DNA of 32,761 nucleotides from Candidatus Aquidulcis sp. Its GTDB lineage: Bacteria > Chloroflexota > Limnocylindria > Limnocylindrales > Limnocylindraceae. This document shows positions 8,573 through 17,562 of the stretch, piece after piece (the stretch's first letter is position 1; each line of letters begins with the position of its first letter). The notes beneath the pieces were generated by a model. It saw nothing but the letters and a program-made list of their open reading frames with translations. It was not told where the DNA came from and made no database searches. The stretch lies in NCBI GenBank assembly GCA_009919005.1, contig RGCW01000007.1, positions 1-32,761 on the forward strand. Direction: 5' to 3'. The position numbers and the translations under genes are program-made.

Positions 8573-9001
8573 CTACTCCTCACCGACCGGCTTGCCGTGC
8601 GCACCGATGCGCTCCGGAATGATTTCGATGAGGATGCGTTGCTGCGTCTTGAACGTCGCAAGATTTTTCGCCAAGAGGGCGGGATCGCTCAGGTACTTCG
8701 CGGCCATTCGCGCCATCTGCGCCTGAGCCGCCTCCTGATCGTCCACGATGCGCACTCGACCAAGGACCTGGACGTAGTCGTAGCGGTCCTCAACCATGAA
8801 GGAGCAGCGGGGATCGCGGCGGAGATTGGCCGGCCAGCGGCGCCCCTCGGCACTGTTCACGAGGATGCGGTCGCCGACGAGCTCGTACCAGACCACCGCG
8901 GCGAACGGCGAACCATCGGGATCGATGGTCGCGAGGCTGCCAAACCGTGGTCGGTCAAGGAACTTCCGGATCCCAGGATCGCTAATTCCTAATGGGCTCA
9001 T
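8573..9001 (-). CDS. PPOX-class (probably F420-dependent) flavin/deazaflavin oxidoreductase
   Basis: MSPLGISDPGIRKFLDRPRFGSLATIDPDGSPFAAVVWYELVGDRILVNSAEGRRWPANLRRDPRCSFMVED; start set at 9001 because the extension in the track contains no family-like sequence. Confidence 0.85.
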   Translation of the reverse strand: MSPLGISDPGIRKFLDRPRFGSLATIDPDGSPFAAVVWYELVGDRILVNSAEGRRWPANLRRDPRCSFMVEDRYDYVQVLGRVRIVDDQEAAQAQMARMAAKYLSDPALLAKNLATFKTQQRILIEIIPERIGAHGKPVGEE

Positions 9002-9068
9002 GAGGCGTACGCTACACGCAACGGAGCCCGCCGTCCTTAGGAGGGCCCAGAAGTTGCGGAGGTGCCCC

Positions 9069-9848
9069 ATGGCCCAGATCCATCTACACGCTGAGAGTGG
9101 CGACTACGCCCCGATTGTCCTCATGCCAGGCGACCCGAACCGCTCCAAGCGGATCGCGGCGCGCTTCGATGGCGGCCTCGAGAAGGCGAAGCTGGTCAAC
9201 GAGCACCGCGGCCTTCTCGGTTACACGGGAACCATCAACGGTGTTGCGGTGAGCGTGCAGACCACAGGGATGGGTACGCCAACGACCAGTATTGTGATGG
9301 AGGAGTTGCTCAACCTTGGCGTTGAGACCTTCGTGCGCATCGGTACCTGCGGTGGCTTCTTGCATCTCGAGACGGGTGACGTGTTGGTCGCCTCCGCCGC
9401 AGTTGCAAGCAGTGGGATCGGACCAATTCTCGGATTCGACGAGCCGACCGCACCGACCGCAGATTTTGATGTCACGAATGTGCTCGTCTCCGCCGCAAAG
9501 GGTGAGGGGCTCACGACGCATGTCGGTCCGATCGTTACCTCCGACGTCTTCTACGACCCGAATCCTCTCGGCACCGCTCGCTGGGGGGCCCGTGGCTATC
9601 TCGGCGTCGAGATGGAATCGGCTGCGATGTTCTTGCTTGCGATGCGCGAGCGCGCCAAGGGCCGACCCGTACGCGCCGGAACGATCCTTACTGTCTCTGA
9701 CACCATTCGCGATCCGAAGCTTGTCGCAGAGGCGCGTAAGGGCGGGAGTGAGCCGTGGTATCGACTCCCTGAAGATGAGCTGATTCAGCGCATCGATCGC
9801 ACCATTGGTGCGGCGTTGAAAGCGGCGGCAACCCTCGGCGCACGGTAG
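9069..9848 (+). CDS. Nucleoside phosphorylase (DeoD/Udp family)
   Basis: APIVLMPGDPNRSKRIAARF...GTINGVAVSVQTTGMGTPTTSIVMEELLNLGVETFVRIGTCGG...GVEMESAAMFLLA. Confidence 0.9.
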   Translation: MAQIHLHAESGDYAPIVLMPGDPNRSKRIAARFDGGLEKAKLVNEHRGLLGYTGTINGVAVSVQTTGMGTPTTSIVMEELLNLGVETFVRIGTCGGFLHLETGDVLVASAAVASSGIGPILGFDEPTAPTADFDVTNVLVSAAKGEGLTTHVGPIVTSDVFYDPNPLGTARWGARGYLGVEMESAAMFLLAMRERAKGRPVRAGTILTVSDTIRDPKLVAEARKGGSEPWYRLPEDELIQRIDRTIGAALKAAATLGAR

Positions 9849-9874
9849 CTCTCGTTGAGATCGAGGCACTGCAC

Positions 9875-10708
9875 GTGATCCCAATCGGCGTTGCCCTCGG
9901 CACGATCGGCCTCGATGCCGACAGTTGGTTGCGGGCCGCTGGACACCTTGCCGCGGCACCAATCGATCGCCTCTGGGTGTGGGATCACCTGATGGGACGT
10001 GGTGCCCCTGAACGCCCGGTCCTCGAGGCGACAACTCTCGCCTCTGTCGCTCTGACGCTCTATCCAACGCTCCACGTGGGGACGCTGGTGCTCGATGTGA
10101 CGAAGCGACACCCAGCGCTCACGGCAAAGATCGCGGCCACGATCGATGCCTGTGCGCCGGGGCGCTTCACCTTAGGAGTGGGTGCAGGAGGCGATGCTTC
10201 TGAGCATGAAGCGCTGGGGATGGAGTACGGCGACGTCGCCCAGCGAATTGCGCGGCTCACCGACCACGTTACCGTGGTGCGTTCCATGCTGCTTGGCGAT
10301 CCACATGAGCGCGTCACGCTCTCGTCGCCAAGAAGCCTTCGGGAGGCGTCGAGTTCACCACGACCTGGCCCGCGGCTGCGCCTGCTGATCGCCGGGGATC
10401 ATCCGAGTTCGATCCGACTCGCTGCATCCTCGGCCGACGAGTGGGTTGCCCCCGTTACCACCTTTGCCCGAGGAGAGGCGCTCTTGCGGGAAGCAGAACG
10501 GGCGAGTGAGCGCACCGCGCCACCGGTGCGAACCCATCTCCTTCACGAACTTGGCGCGAGCGAGGCCTTCGCAGGCTCTCCGTTCGGCATGAATCCGAAG
10601 CGACTACTGGCTGAGGCGCACGAGGCTGGCGCAACGGGGCTGATCATTACGGTGCGCACCGAACGCGATGCCGCCGACGCAGCTCTCCTCATCAAGAACC
10701 TGCGATGA
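9875..10708 (+). CDS. LLM-class flavin/F420-dependent oxidoreductase
   Basis: LWVWDHLMG...TLYPTLHVGTLVLDVTKRHPALTAKIAATIDACAPGRFTLGVGAGG is the luciferase-like TIM-barrel pattern; GTG start. Confidence 0.83.
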   Translation: MIPIGVALGTIGLDADSWLRAAGHLAAAPIDRLWVWDHLMGRGAPERPVLEATTLASVALTLYPTLHVGTLVLDVTKRHPALTAKIAATIDACAPGRFTLGVGAGGDASEHEALGMEYGDVAQRIARLTDHVTVVRSMLLGDPHERVTLSSPRSLREASSSPRPGPRLRLLIAGDHPSSIRLAASSADEWVAPVTTFARGEALLREAERASERTAPPVRTHLLHELGASEAFAGSPFGMNPKRLLAEAHEAGATGLIITVRTERDAADAALLIKNLR

Positions 10709-10715
10709 TACGAGG

Positions 10716-11177
10716 ATGACTGTGAGTTCAGATCGCAATCAGTTCCAGCCGTGCGTGCGTTGCGGCGCGCCAGTGCCACTACAGACCGCCCTTTGCGAGA
10801 GGTGCAACCCACTCGGCCTCGCGCAGCCCTCCGCAAGCCAGGCACACGGAACTGTCTTTCTCGGCATTGGTGCTGCAGTGCTCCTCCTGGCCTCACTTGC
10901 TGGGAGTGCCTCCCGTGGCGTTGGCCCATTCACAGCAACGATGACAGCTGGGAGTTCAGTGCCCGGCGGTCTCGCGGTGACCATCTCCGTCTCCAATACT
11001 GGAGCGACGGCTGGCTCGGCTACGTGCCAGGTCACCACGACCAAGATCGGCAGCGCCGGTCTCTCTGAGATCATCTCCACGCCCCGGATTGAGCCGGGCG
11101 CAACGACTCAAGTGGAGCGCGAGTTGAAGCAGTTCGGCAGCGATCCCATCCCGCTGGTGATCACCTGCGGGAACTAG
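10716..11177 (+). CDS. Small zinc-ribbon, single-TM protein with C-terminal extracytoplasmic beta domain
   Basis: N-terminal CVRCGAPVPLQTALCERC (CxxC...CxxC), TM segment VFLGIGAAVLLLASLAG, then CARDB-like 'VPGGLAVTISVSNTGATAG'. Confidence 0.65.
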   Translation: MTVSSDRNQFQPCVRCGAPVPLQTALCERCNPLGLAQPSASQAHGTVFLGIGAAVLLLASLAGSASRGVGPFTATMTAGSSVPGGLAVTISVSNTGATAGSATCQVTTTKIGSAGLSEIISTPRIEPGATTQVERELKQFGSDPIPLVITCGN

Positions 11178-11713
11178 CTCCCCGTCGCTCCGCTCTCCAG
11201 GATCCGTTGCAGACGGCGCAGATCTGAGCGAAAGATTGCCGTAAGGATCGGTCGCTGCAGGAATCCCCCAAGATGCCCGAAGAGCGGGGGCCGCAGGTAC
11301 TCCATCCAGTCGATCCGTGTTTGATCAACTGCAGTCGAGGTGAAACTGAGCAACCCTTCGCCAACAAACGCTCCCTCATGGCGGATCGCAAAGGTGCTCG
11401 GCGGATCATATTGTGTGATCACGACCTCATCTGTCGTTGAGATGCCAAAGATCCGTACGGTGGCGCGACCACGGGACCCGGGAGCAACGGGCGGAGGCGT
11501 GAGCATCTCAACGCGTTTCATCTCGTGCATCCACTCGGGTTGCCGTGCAATGTCCGAGGCATAGGCCCAGACAGCCGGCCTCGGGGCGGCGATCACAATG
11601 GTTAGATGGATTTCGGGTCGGCGAAGTCGACCAGTGCTAATCAGCCATGCGAGTGCGATCTCAGTGACCGTTGCTCCAAGCAGGAGGATGAGCGCAAGCG
11701 GTGCGAGCGGCAT
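11174..11713 (-). CDS. SRPBCC (polyketide cyclase/dehydrase-like) protein with N-terminal TM segment
   Basis: LALILLLGATVTEIALAWLI TM, then TIVIAAPRPAVWAYASDIARQPEWMHEMKRVEML, typical of SRPBCC. Confidence 0.75.
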   Translation of the reverse strand: MPLAPLALILLLGATVTEIALAWLISTGRLRRPEIHLTIVIAAPRPAVWAYASDIARQPEWMHEMKRVEMLTPPPVAPGSRGRATVRIFGISTTDEVVITQYDPPSTFAIRHEGAFVGEGLLSFTSTAVDQTRIDWMEYLRPPLFGHLGGFLQRPILTAIFRSDLRRLQRILESGATGS

Positions 11714-12303
11714 TAGCAGAGCACTCCGCCCGCGGCCTCAATCTCTCTGAGCGCCGCTGCGGTATCACCGACGCGAAGTTCGACTCCAGCGGTTGCGTCA
11801 ACAGCAACCTCAACGGTGAAACCGGCCGTCAGTGCATCCAGGGCGGTCGCCTTGACGCACCAGTCTGTTGCAAGCCCACAGACCGTCACGAGTGTCACGC
11901 CCGCCGCCTGCAGCTGCGCCGCCAGCCCCGTGGATCGCACCTCGCCAGTAAGGGTGTTGCGCATTGAGAAAGCGCTGTAGCCATCCTCGCCCGCCACCCC
12001 TTTGCGGATCACGAGGTCATCAGGTCGTTGTGCGAGGACCGCCGCTGGGAGGAGCTCGGCGCCCGCGGTTCCGGCGACACAGTGCACGGGCCACCTGCCA
12101 CCGAATGGGGCGAAGTGCGGGGTGCTCGCGGGGTGCCAATCTTGACTCCACACAACCAGATCGCCGTGCGCGCGGGCCTGCTCAACGCGTCGTAGCACGA
12201 AGGGGAGAGCGGCCGGCGCTCCTGCCACAAAGAGGCTCCCCGACGGATCGGCGAAGTCAACCTGGAGGTCCACGATCAGGAGGGCGCGCTTCGGTTTCGG
12301 CAT
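11713..12303 (-). CDS. pncA: Nicotinamidase / isochorismatase-family hydrolase
   Basis: ALLIVDLQVDFADPSGSL...VVWSQDWHPASTPHFA...WPVHCVAGTAGAEL...VTVCGLATDWCVKATALDA (catalytic D, K, C context). Confidence 0.9.
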   Translation of the reverse strand: MPKPKRALLIVDLQVDFADPSGSLFVAGAPAALPFVLRRVEQARAHGDLVVWSQDWHPASTPHFAPFGGRWPVHCVAGTAGAELLPAAVLAQRPDDLVIRKGVAGEDGYSAFSMRNTLTGEVRSTGLAAQLQAAGVTLVTVCGLATDWCVKATALDALTAGFTVEVAVDATAGVELRVGDTAAALREIEAAGGVLC

Positions 12304-12341
12304 ACCCGCATCCTCGCACGGGGCGCTACCCTTGTGCCATC

Positions 12342-15029
12342 GTGCAGAACTTCGACTTCCTAGAACAGATCCCTGATGCCGACCCGACGGAGACGGCGCG
12401 CCTGATCGGCGAGATCGAGCGCTCCATTACGGCACACGGTCCCGAGCGCGCCAAGCTCTTGCTCATGCGCCTCCTCGCTCGGGCCCGAGACCTCGGCGTT
12501 GCATTGCCGACCCTCGTCACGACCCCATACATCAACACCATCAAGACGAGTGATGAGCCGAACTTCCCGGGCGATGAAGCGATGGAGACGCGGATCCGCC
12601 ACATCATCCGATGGAACGCGGCAGCAATGGTGCTGCGCGCCAACAAGGCGCATGCAGGGATCGGAGGGCACCTTGCCACCTACGCCAGTGCCGCCAGCCT
12701 CTATGAGGTTGGCTTTAACCACTTCTTCCGCGGCAAGAGCGGAGGCGCTGGCGACCAGGTGTTTTATCAGGGTCACGCAGCGCCAGGTATCTACGCGCGC
12801 GCCTACCTTGAAGGTCGCATCACGGCGCCACAGCTTGATCGCTACCGACAAGAGACGGCGGGCCATGGTGGACTCCCTTCGTATCCTCACGCACGACTCA
12901 TGCCCGACTTCTGGGAGTTCCCGACCGTCTCAATGGGGCTTGGTGGCATCGGTTCGATCTATCAGGCGCGCTACAACCGCTATCTCCAGAACCGCGGCCT
13001 CGCCGACACAACGGGGAGTCGCGTCTGGGCCTTTCTCGGTGATGGTGAAATGGATGAGCCTGAATCAGCTGGTGCCCTCACCCTCGCAGCGCGAGAGGGG
13101 CTGGACAATCTCACATGGGTGGTGAATTGCAATCTGCAGCGACTTGATGGTCCGGTTCGGGGTAACGGGAAAATCATCCAAGAGCTTGAGGGGCTCTTCC
13201 GAGGCGCTGGTTGGAATGTCATCAAAGTGATCTGGAGTCGTGAGTGGGACGAACTCTTGGCGAACGACACGGGCGGCCATCTTGTGCGGAAGATGGATTC
13301 AACTGTTGACGGCGAATTCCAGAAGTACATCGTTGCCGGCGGCGCCTACATTCGCGAACACTTCTTTGGCCCTGAACCAGAACTCGGCGCCCTGGTGACG
13401 CACCTCTCGGACGATGAGCTACTGCACCTGCGGCGCGGCGGGCACGACTATCGCAAGATCTACGCGGCATACGCGGCGGCGGTCGCCCACAAGGGGGCCC
13501 CAACCGTGATCCTCGCCAAGACGGTAAAGGGGTACTCACTCGGTCCTTCGGTTGAGGCGACCAATGTCACGCACCAGGCGAAGAAGCTCTCTGAGGCCGA
13601 GCTCGTCGCCTTCCGAGATCGACTCGGCCTGCCGATCCCCGATGAGAAGATCCCAGAGGCGCCGTACTACCACCCGGGCCCTAACAGCGCGGAGGTGAAG
13701 TACATCAATGAACGTCGGGCGGCGCTCGGTGGCCCGCTGCCACAGCGCGTTGTGCACCCAGTAGTGTGGAGCGCCCCCGAGCCGGCGACCGATGCCGAGT
13801 TTTCTGCTGGCAGCAGCGTGCCGGTAAGCACCACGATGGCGTTTGCCAAACTCCTTCGCAACCTCCTTCGGGATCCGAAGGTTGGCCCGCAGATCGTGCC
13901 GATCGTCCCCGATGAGGCGCGCACATTCGGCATGGACCCGCTCTTCAAACAGAGCGGCATCTATGCGCCGTTCGGTCAACGTTACGAGCCGGTTGATTCA
14001 GAGCTGCTCCTTAGCTACCGCGAGTCGCAAAGTGGCCAGTTGCTCGAAGAGGGGATCACCGAGGCTGGATCAATGGCCTCCTTCCAAGCCGCTGCAACGG
14101 CCTATGCGACGCATGGTGTGCCGACGATTCCCTTCTATGTCTTCTACTCAATGTTTGGGTTCCAACGCGTCGGCGATCAGATCTGGCAGGTGGGCGACGC
14201 GCGCGGTCGTGGCTTCTTGATCGGTGCAACAGCCGGGCGAACGACACTCGCGGGAGAGGGGCTGCAGCACGATGACGGTCATTCTCTGATGATCGCCCAC
14301 CTGCACCCTCATGTTCTTGCCTACGATCCGTCATTCGCGTATGAGATGGCAGCGCTCGTTCGTCGCGGCATGGAGCGGATGCACGGTGGCCAGGAAGATA
14401 TCGTGTACTACCTCACGATCTACAACGAAAATCAGGCACAGCCCGCGCGCCCCCAGGGCGAACATGTAGATGAGGGGATCCATCGAGGGCTCTACCGATT
14501 TGCCGAAGCCGATTCCACTTCGAGTGGTCCTGTGGTGCGCCTGTGGGGTTCGGGCGCGATTATGGGCGAAGTCCTTGCTGCGCGAGACTTGCTACGTGAA
14601 CGGTTTGGCGTCCGTGCCGAGATCTGGTCAGCAACCTCCTACTCGGAGCTCCGTCGTGAGGCCCTCGTCGTTGAGCGGTGGAATCGCCGCCACCCTGAGA
14701 GTGCGCCGCGCACATCGTGGCTGCACGATCAGATCGGTAGCGGCGGCGCGCCAATCGTTGCCGCGAGCGATTGGGTCACCGCCCTCCCAGACCTCCTGGC
14801 CCCATGGATTGATGTCCCGTACCTGGTACTCGGCACGGACGGCTTCGGCCTCAGCGATACCCGCGAGGCGCTTCGAGAGTTCTTCTCGGTTGATGCAAAG
14901 CACATCACGGCGGCGGCGATGGTGGCCCTTGCTCGCAGCGGCGAGCGGAGCCGTGCAGAGGCATCAAGCGCGATCAAAGAGCTCGGGATCGATCCAGACC
15001 GTCTCCCAGTCTTCGTCCTCGACCGGTAG
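12342..15029 (+). CDS. aceE: Pyruvate dehydrogenase E1 component (homodimeric)
   Basis: FDFLEQIPDADPTETARLIGEIERSI...FYQGHAAPGIYARAYLEGR...AFLGDGEMDEPESAGALTLAAREGLDNLTWVVNCNLQRLDGPVRGNGKIIQELEG; GTG start at 12342 in frame. Confidence 0.95.
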   Translation: MQNFDFLEQIPDADPTETARLIGEIERSITAHGPERAKLLLMRLLARARDLGVALPTLVTTPYINTIKTSDEPNFPGDEAMETRIRHIIRWNAAAMVLRANKAHAGIGGHLATYASAASLYEVGFNHFFRGKSGGAGDQVFYQGHAAPGIYARAYLEGRITAPQLDRYRQETAGHGGLPSYPHARLMPDFWEFPTVSMGLGGIGSIYQARYNRYLQNRGLADTTGSRVWAFLGDGEMDEPESAGALTLAAREGLDNLTWVVNCNLQRLDGPVRGNGKIIQELEGLFRGAGWNVIKVIWSREWDELLANDTGGHLVRKMDSTVDGEFQKYIVAGGAYIREHFFGPEPELGALVTHLSDDELLHLRRGGHDYRKIYAAYAAAVAHKGAPTVILAKTVKGYSLGPSVEATNVTHQAKKLSEAELVAFRDRLGLPIPDEKIPEAPYYHPGPNSAEVKYINERRAALGGPLPQRVVHPVVWSAPEPATDAEFSAGSSVPVSTTMAFAKLLRNLLRDPKVGPQIVPIVPDEARTFGMDPLFKQSGIYAPFGQRYEPVDSELLLSYRESQSGQLLEEGITEAGSMASFQAAATAYATHGVPTIPFYVFYSMFGFQRVGDQIWQVGDARGRGFLIGATAGRTTLAGEGLQHDDGHSLMIAHLHPHVLAYDPSFAYEMAALVRRGMERMHGGQEDIVYYLTIYNENQAQPARPQGEHVDEGIHRGLYRFAEADSTSSGPVVRLWGSGAIMGEVLAARDLLRERFGVRAEIWSATSYSELRREALVVERWNRRHPESAPRTSWLHDQIGSGGAPIVAASDWVTALPDLLAPWIDVPYLVLGTDGFGLSDTREALREFFSVDAKHITAAAMVALARSGERSRAEASSAIKELGIDPDRLPVFVLDR

Positions 15030-15041
15030 GAGTCCTTGTAA

Positions 15042-15057
15042 GACAAGCCCACTTGTC
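15042..15057. repeat. Perfect inverted repeat GACAAG-CCCA-CTTGTC between aceE and FTR1
   Basis: 6-bp arms with a 4-nt loop; ACAAG can alternatively pair with CTTGT at 15035-15039. Confidence 0.6.
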
Positions 15058-15097
15058 GTAGTAGACAGGTGCGGTTGACACCTTCTCCTCGTTGGTG

Positions 15098-15110
15098 GCA
15101 CCATCGGTGC
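15098..15110. repeat. Inverted repeat GCACC-ATC-GGTGC upstream of FTR1
   Basis: 5-bp perfect arms, 3-nt loop, about 34 nt upstream of the FTR1 GTG start. Confidence 0.45.
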
Positions 15111-15143
15111 ACGCGCGCTGCTGTGTTGAGAGAGGGGGTTCCT

Positions 15144-16001
15144 GTGGAGAGCATTGTTGCTTGGGGCCTGGGCGGTCTCCTCACCGGTCTTCGCGAAGGG
15201 GTCGAAGCGGCGCTTATCGTGGGCATCATCGCCAGCTATCTCGTGAAGACAGGTCGCGCCGATCGGTTGACCAGCGTGTGGATCGGTGTCATCGCAGCAG
15301 TGATCTCGTCAGCGGCCATCGGGCTCGTCGCCTTCGTGGCACTTGGCAGCCTTCAAGGAGCCGCCGAGAAGATCATCGCTGGCACAACCTCGCTTCTCGC
15401 CGTGGTGATCTTGACCTACATGCTCTTCTGGATGCGCAAGCAGGCGGTCTCGATGGGCGCCGACCTACGAAAGGGCGTTGACCGAGCTGTTACGTCGACC
15501 TCAATCGTTGGACTTACACTTCTCGCCTTCACCGCGGTGATCCGAGAGGGGATTGAGACCGCACTCTTCCTGCTCGGGCAGACGACGGCGGCGGCGGGGG
15601 AGGGACTCGCTGTGGTCGCTGGTGCAGTTCTTGGCCTTATCGCGGCCGCGGGCATCGGACTTCTGATCTTCCGCGCTGGACTGCGACTGAACCTCTCCGC
15701 GTTCTTCAACATCACAGGCGCGGCGCTCGTCGTGATCGCCTCTGGACTTCTCTCCTATGGGGTTCATGAATTTATTGAGGTCGGACTCCTGCCAGGCTTG
15801 GTCGCCCCTGTCTACGACATCTCTGCCGTGCTGCCACACACGGAGGGGATCGGGCAATTCCTGCGGGCGATCGTGGGCTACAGCGCCACGCCCGAGTTGA
15901 CGACGCTCCTTGCACAGGGGGCGTATCTGATCTTCGGCCTGCTCTTGTATGTGCGCCCAGTGCGTCGAGCCGCTGCTACCCGAGCTACCGCCACCGCCTG
16001 A
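15144..16001 (+). CDS. FTR1-family iron permease
   Basis: Seven-TM-like protein with paired REGVEAALIVG and REGIETALFLLG (REXXE) motifs; GTG start with purine-rich SD upstream. Confidence 0.9.
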   Translation: MESIVAWGLGGLLTGLREGVEAALIVGIIASYLVKTGRADRLTSVWIGVIAAVISSAAIGLVAFVALGSLQGAAEKIIAGTTSLLAVVILTYMLFWMRKQAVSMGADLRKGVDRAVTSTSIVGLTLLAFTAVIREGIETALFLLGQTTAAAGEGLAVVAGAVLGLIAAAGIGLLIFRAGLRLNLSAFFNITGAALVVIASGLLSYGVHEFIEVGLLPGLVAPVYDISAVLPHTEGIGQFLRAIVGYSATPELTTLLAQGAYLIFGLLLYVRPVRRAAATRATATA

Positions 16002-16037
16002 TTGGCGCGCGCGAGCGCGACGGGCGATGATTGTCTA

Positions 16038-16787
16038 ATGGCGCACCTGCAGATCCAGGGCCTCTCGCACTCCTTCGGGGAGCGCCTCATATTGCGTAAC
16101 CTCTCACTCTCAATTGCAAGTGGCGAATCGGTGGCACTACTGGGTCCCAACGGTTCGGGGAAATCCACGCTCCTGCGACTGATTGCCGGACTTCTTACCC
16201 CCACGGAGGGGAGCATCATCATTGGTGGCAGTGGCGCAGCCGCGGGGCGACCTGATGTCGGCATCGCCTTTCAAGATCCCCGGCTCCTGCCGTGGCGTAC
16301 GGTCTTGCGTAACGTCACCCTCCCACTTGAGATTGCGGGGGAGGATGAACGAGGCGCTCGAGAGGCCGCTGCGGCGGCGCTGCGGCGTGTTGCCGCCGAC
16401 CTCTTGCACGATCGCAGGCCAGCCGAGATCTCGGGAGGCGAGCGTGGACGTGTGGCGCTCGCACGTGCGCTCGTTCGAGCGCCGTCACTCTTGCTCTTGG
16501 ATGAACCCTTTGCGGCGCTCGATGCGATCACGCGCGCTCGACTCGATGACGAGCTCCCCGAACTGACCGCTGGGGCAGCCACCCTGTTAGTTACACATGA
16601 CGTTGCTGAGGCGCTGCTAGTCGCTGATCGAGTGCTGCTCCTTGACCCAGTCGGCTCGATCTCTGTTGAGGTGCCTGGGCTGCGTAGCCTCCCTCCCGCT
16701 CACCGTCGTAGCGCCCTCCTCTCTGCCGACGGTGCTGCCCGGCAATCGCGCCTCTACGAAGCCCTCGCTGCGGTGGACCATGCGTAG
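16038..16787 (+). CDS. ABC transporter ATPase (nitrate/sulfonate/NMT1-type importer)
   Basis: Walker A LLGPNGSGKSTLL, signature ISGGERGRVALARAL, Walker B SLLLLDEPFAALD, switch His VTHDVAEA. Confidence 0.93.
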   Translation: MAHLQIQGLSHSFGERLILRNLSLSIASGESVALLGPNGSGKSTLLRLIAGLLTPTEGSIIIGGSGAAAGRPDVGIAFQDPRLLPWRTVLRNVTLPLEIAGEDERGAREAAAAALRRVAADLLHDRRPAEISGGERGRVALARALVRAPSLLLLDEPFAALDAITRARLDDELPELTAGAATLLVTHDVAEALLVADRVLLLDPVGSISVEVPGLRSLPPAHRRSALLSADGAARQSRLYEALAAVDHA

Positions 16788-17532
16788 GTTCTTGCGGCTC
16801 TCTCCGCTCCTTCTTGCAGCGATGCTGATCTCCATCTGGGAGGTCGGTGTGCGCGTTGCGGCGGTGCCGACCTTTATCCTGCCAACACCCTCGGCGATCC
16901 TGGTGCGATTCGCAGCGGCGTGGGCAGATGGAACGATGGTTCGGCACCTCGTGCCGACCGTCATCGAAGTGACGATCGGAGGATTCATCGGAGGGGGAGC
17001 GGGTCTCGCCCTCGGTATCGTTCTCGGCCTTTCGGGTGCCGCTCGTCGCGTTGTCAGCCCCTATCTCGTCGCTGCACAATCGACGCCAATTCTTGCTCTC
17101 GGACCCGTTCTTGTGCTCTGGTTCGGACCAGGCCTTGCCGCGAAGATCGCCGTCTGCGCGTTGATCACCCTCTTCCCTGTGGCGATTGCGACCTTAGTGG
17201 CGATCCGTGATGTTGAGCCGGGGACGATTGAACTGATGAGCTCGCTCGGTGCATCACGTTGGCAGAGCCTTCGCTACGCGCGACTGCCTGGTGCGCGCGC
17301 GGGGATCTTTGCTGGTGCCCGCGTCGCAGCGACGCTTGCCGTGGTTGGTGCGATCGTCGGAGAGTGGCTAGGCGGCAGCGCTGGGTTGGGCATCCTTCTC
17401 AATCTCGCTCGAGGTTCACTCTTTGACACTCCGTTGCTCTTCGCTGATCTTCTGCAGATTGCGATCCTTGGCATGAGCGCGTATGCGCTCGTGCTTTGGA
17501 TGGAACGGGTAACATCGCGGTCAACCGCGTGA
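16780..17532 (+). CDS. ABC transporter permease (SsuC/TauC-like)
   Basis: MRRFLRLSPLLLAAMLISIWEVG...SLGASRWQSLRYARLPGARAGIFAGARVAATLAVVGAIVGEW (EAA loop); overlaps the ATPase stop. Confidence 0.9.
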   Translation: MRRFLRLSPLLLAAMLISIWEVGVRVAAVPTFILPTPSAILVRFAAAWADGTMVRHLVPTVIEVTIGGFIGGGAGLALGIVLGLSGAARRVVSPYLVAAQSTPILALGPVLVLWFGPGLAAKIAVCALITLFPVAIATLVAIRDVEPGTIELMSSLGASRWQSLRYARLPGARAGIFAGARVAATLAVVGAIVGEWLGGSAGLGILLNLARGSLFDTPLLFADLLQIAILGMSAYALVLWMERVTSRSTA

Positions 17533-17562
17533 CGGCAGCCGACATATCTGAAGGGGTGAAGT

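Noticed and set aside
7800-8726. 308-aa plus ORF opposite the LLM oxidoreductase
   Set aside because: Antisense shadow ORF spanning two well-supported genes; composition Arg/His/Leu-rich without domain motifs.
9084-10067. 327-aa minus ORF opposite the nucleoside phosphorylase
   Set aside because: High-GC shadow ORF, antisense to two well-supported genes, no recognisable domain.
11964-12341. 126-aa N-terminal extension of the 1021-aa AceE ORF
   Set aside because: Lies antisense to pncA, Arg/Pro/Gly-rich with no AceE homology; a GTG at 12342 gives the expected AceE N-terminus.
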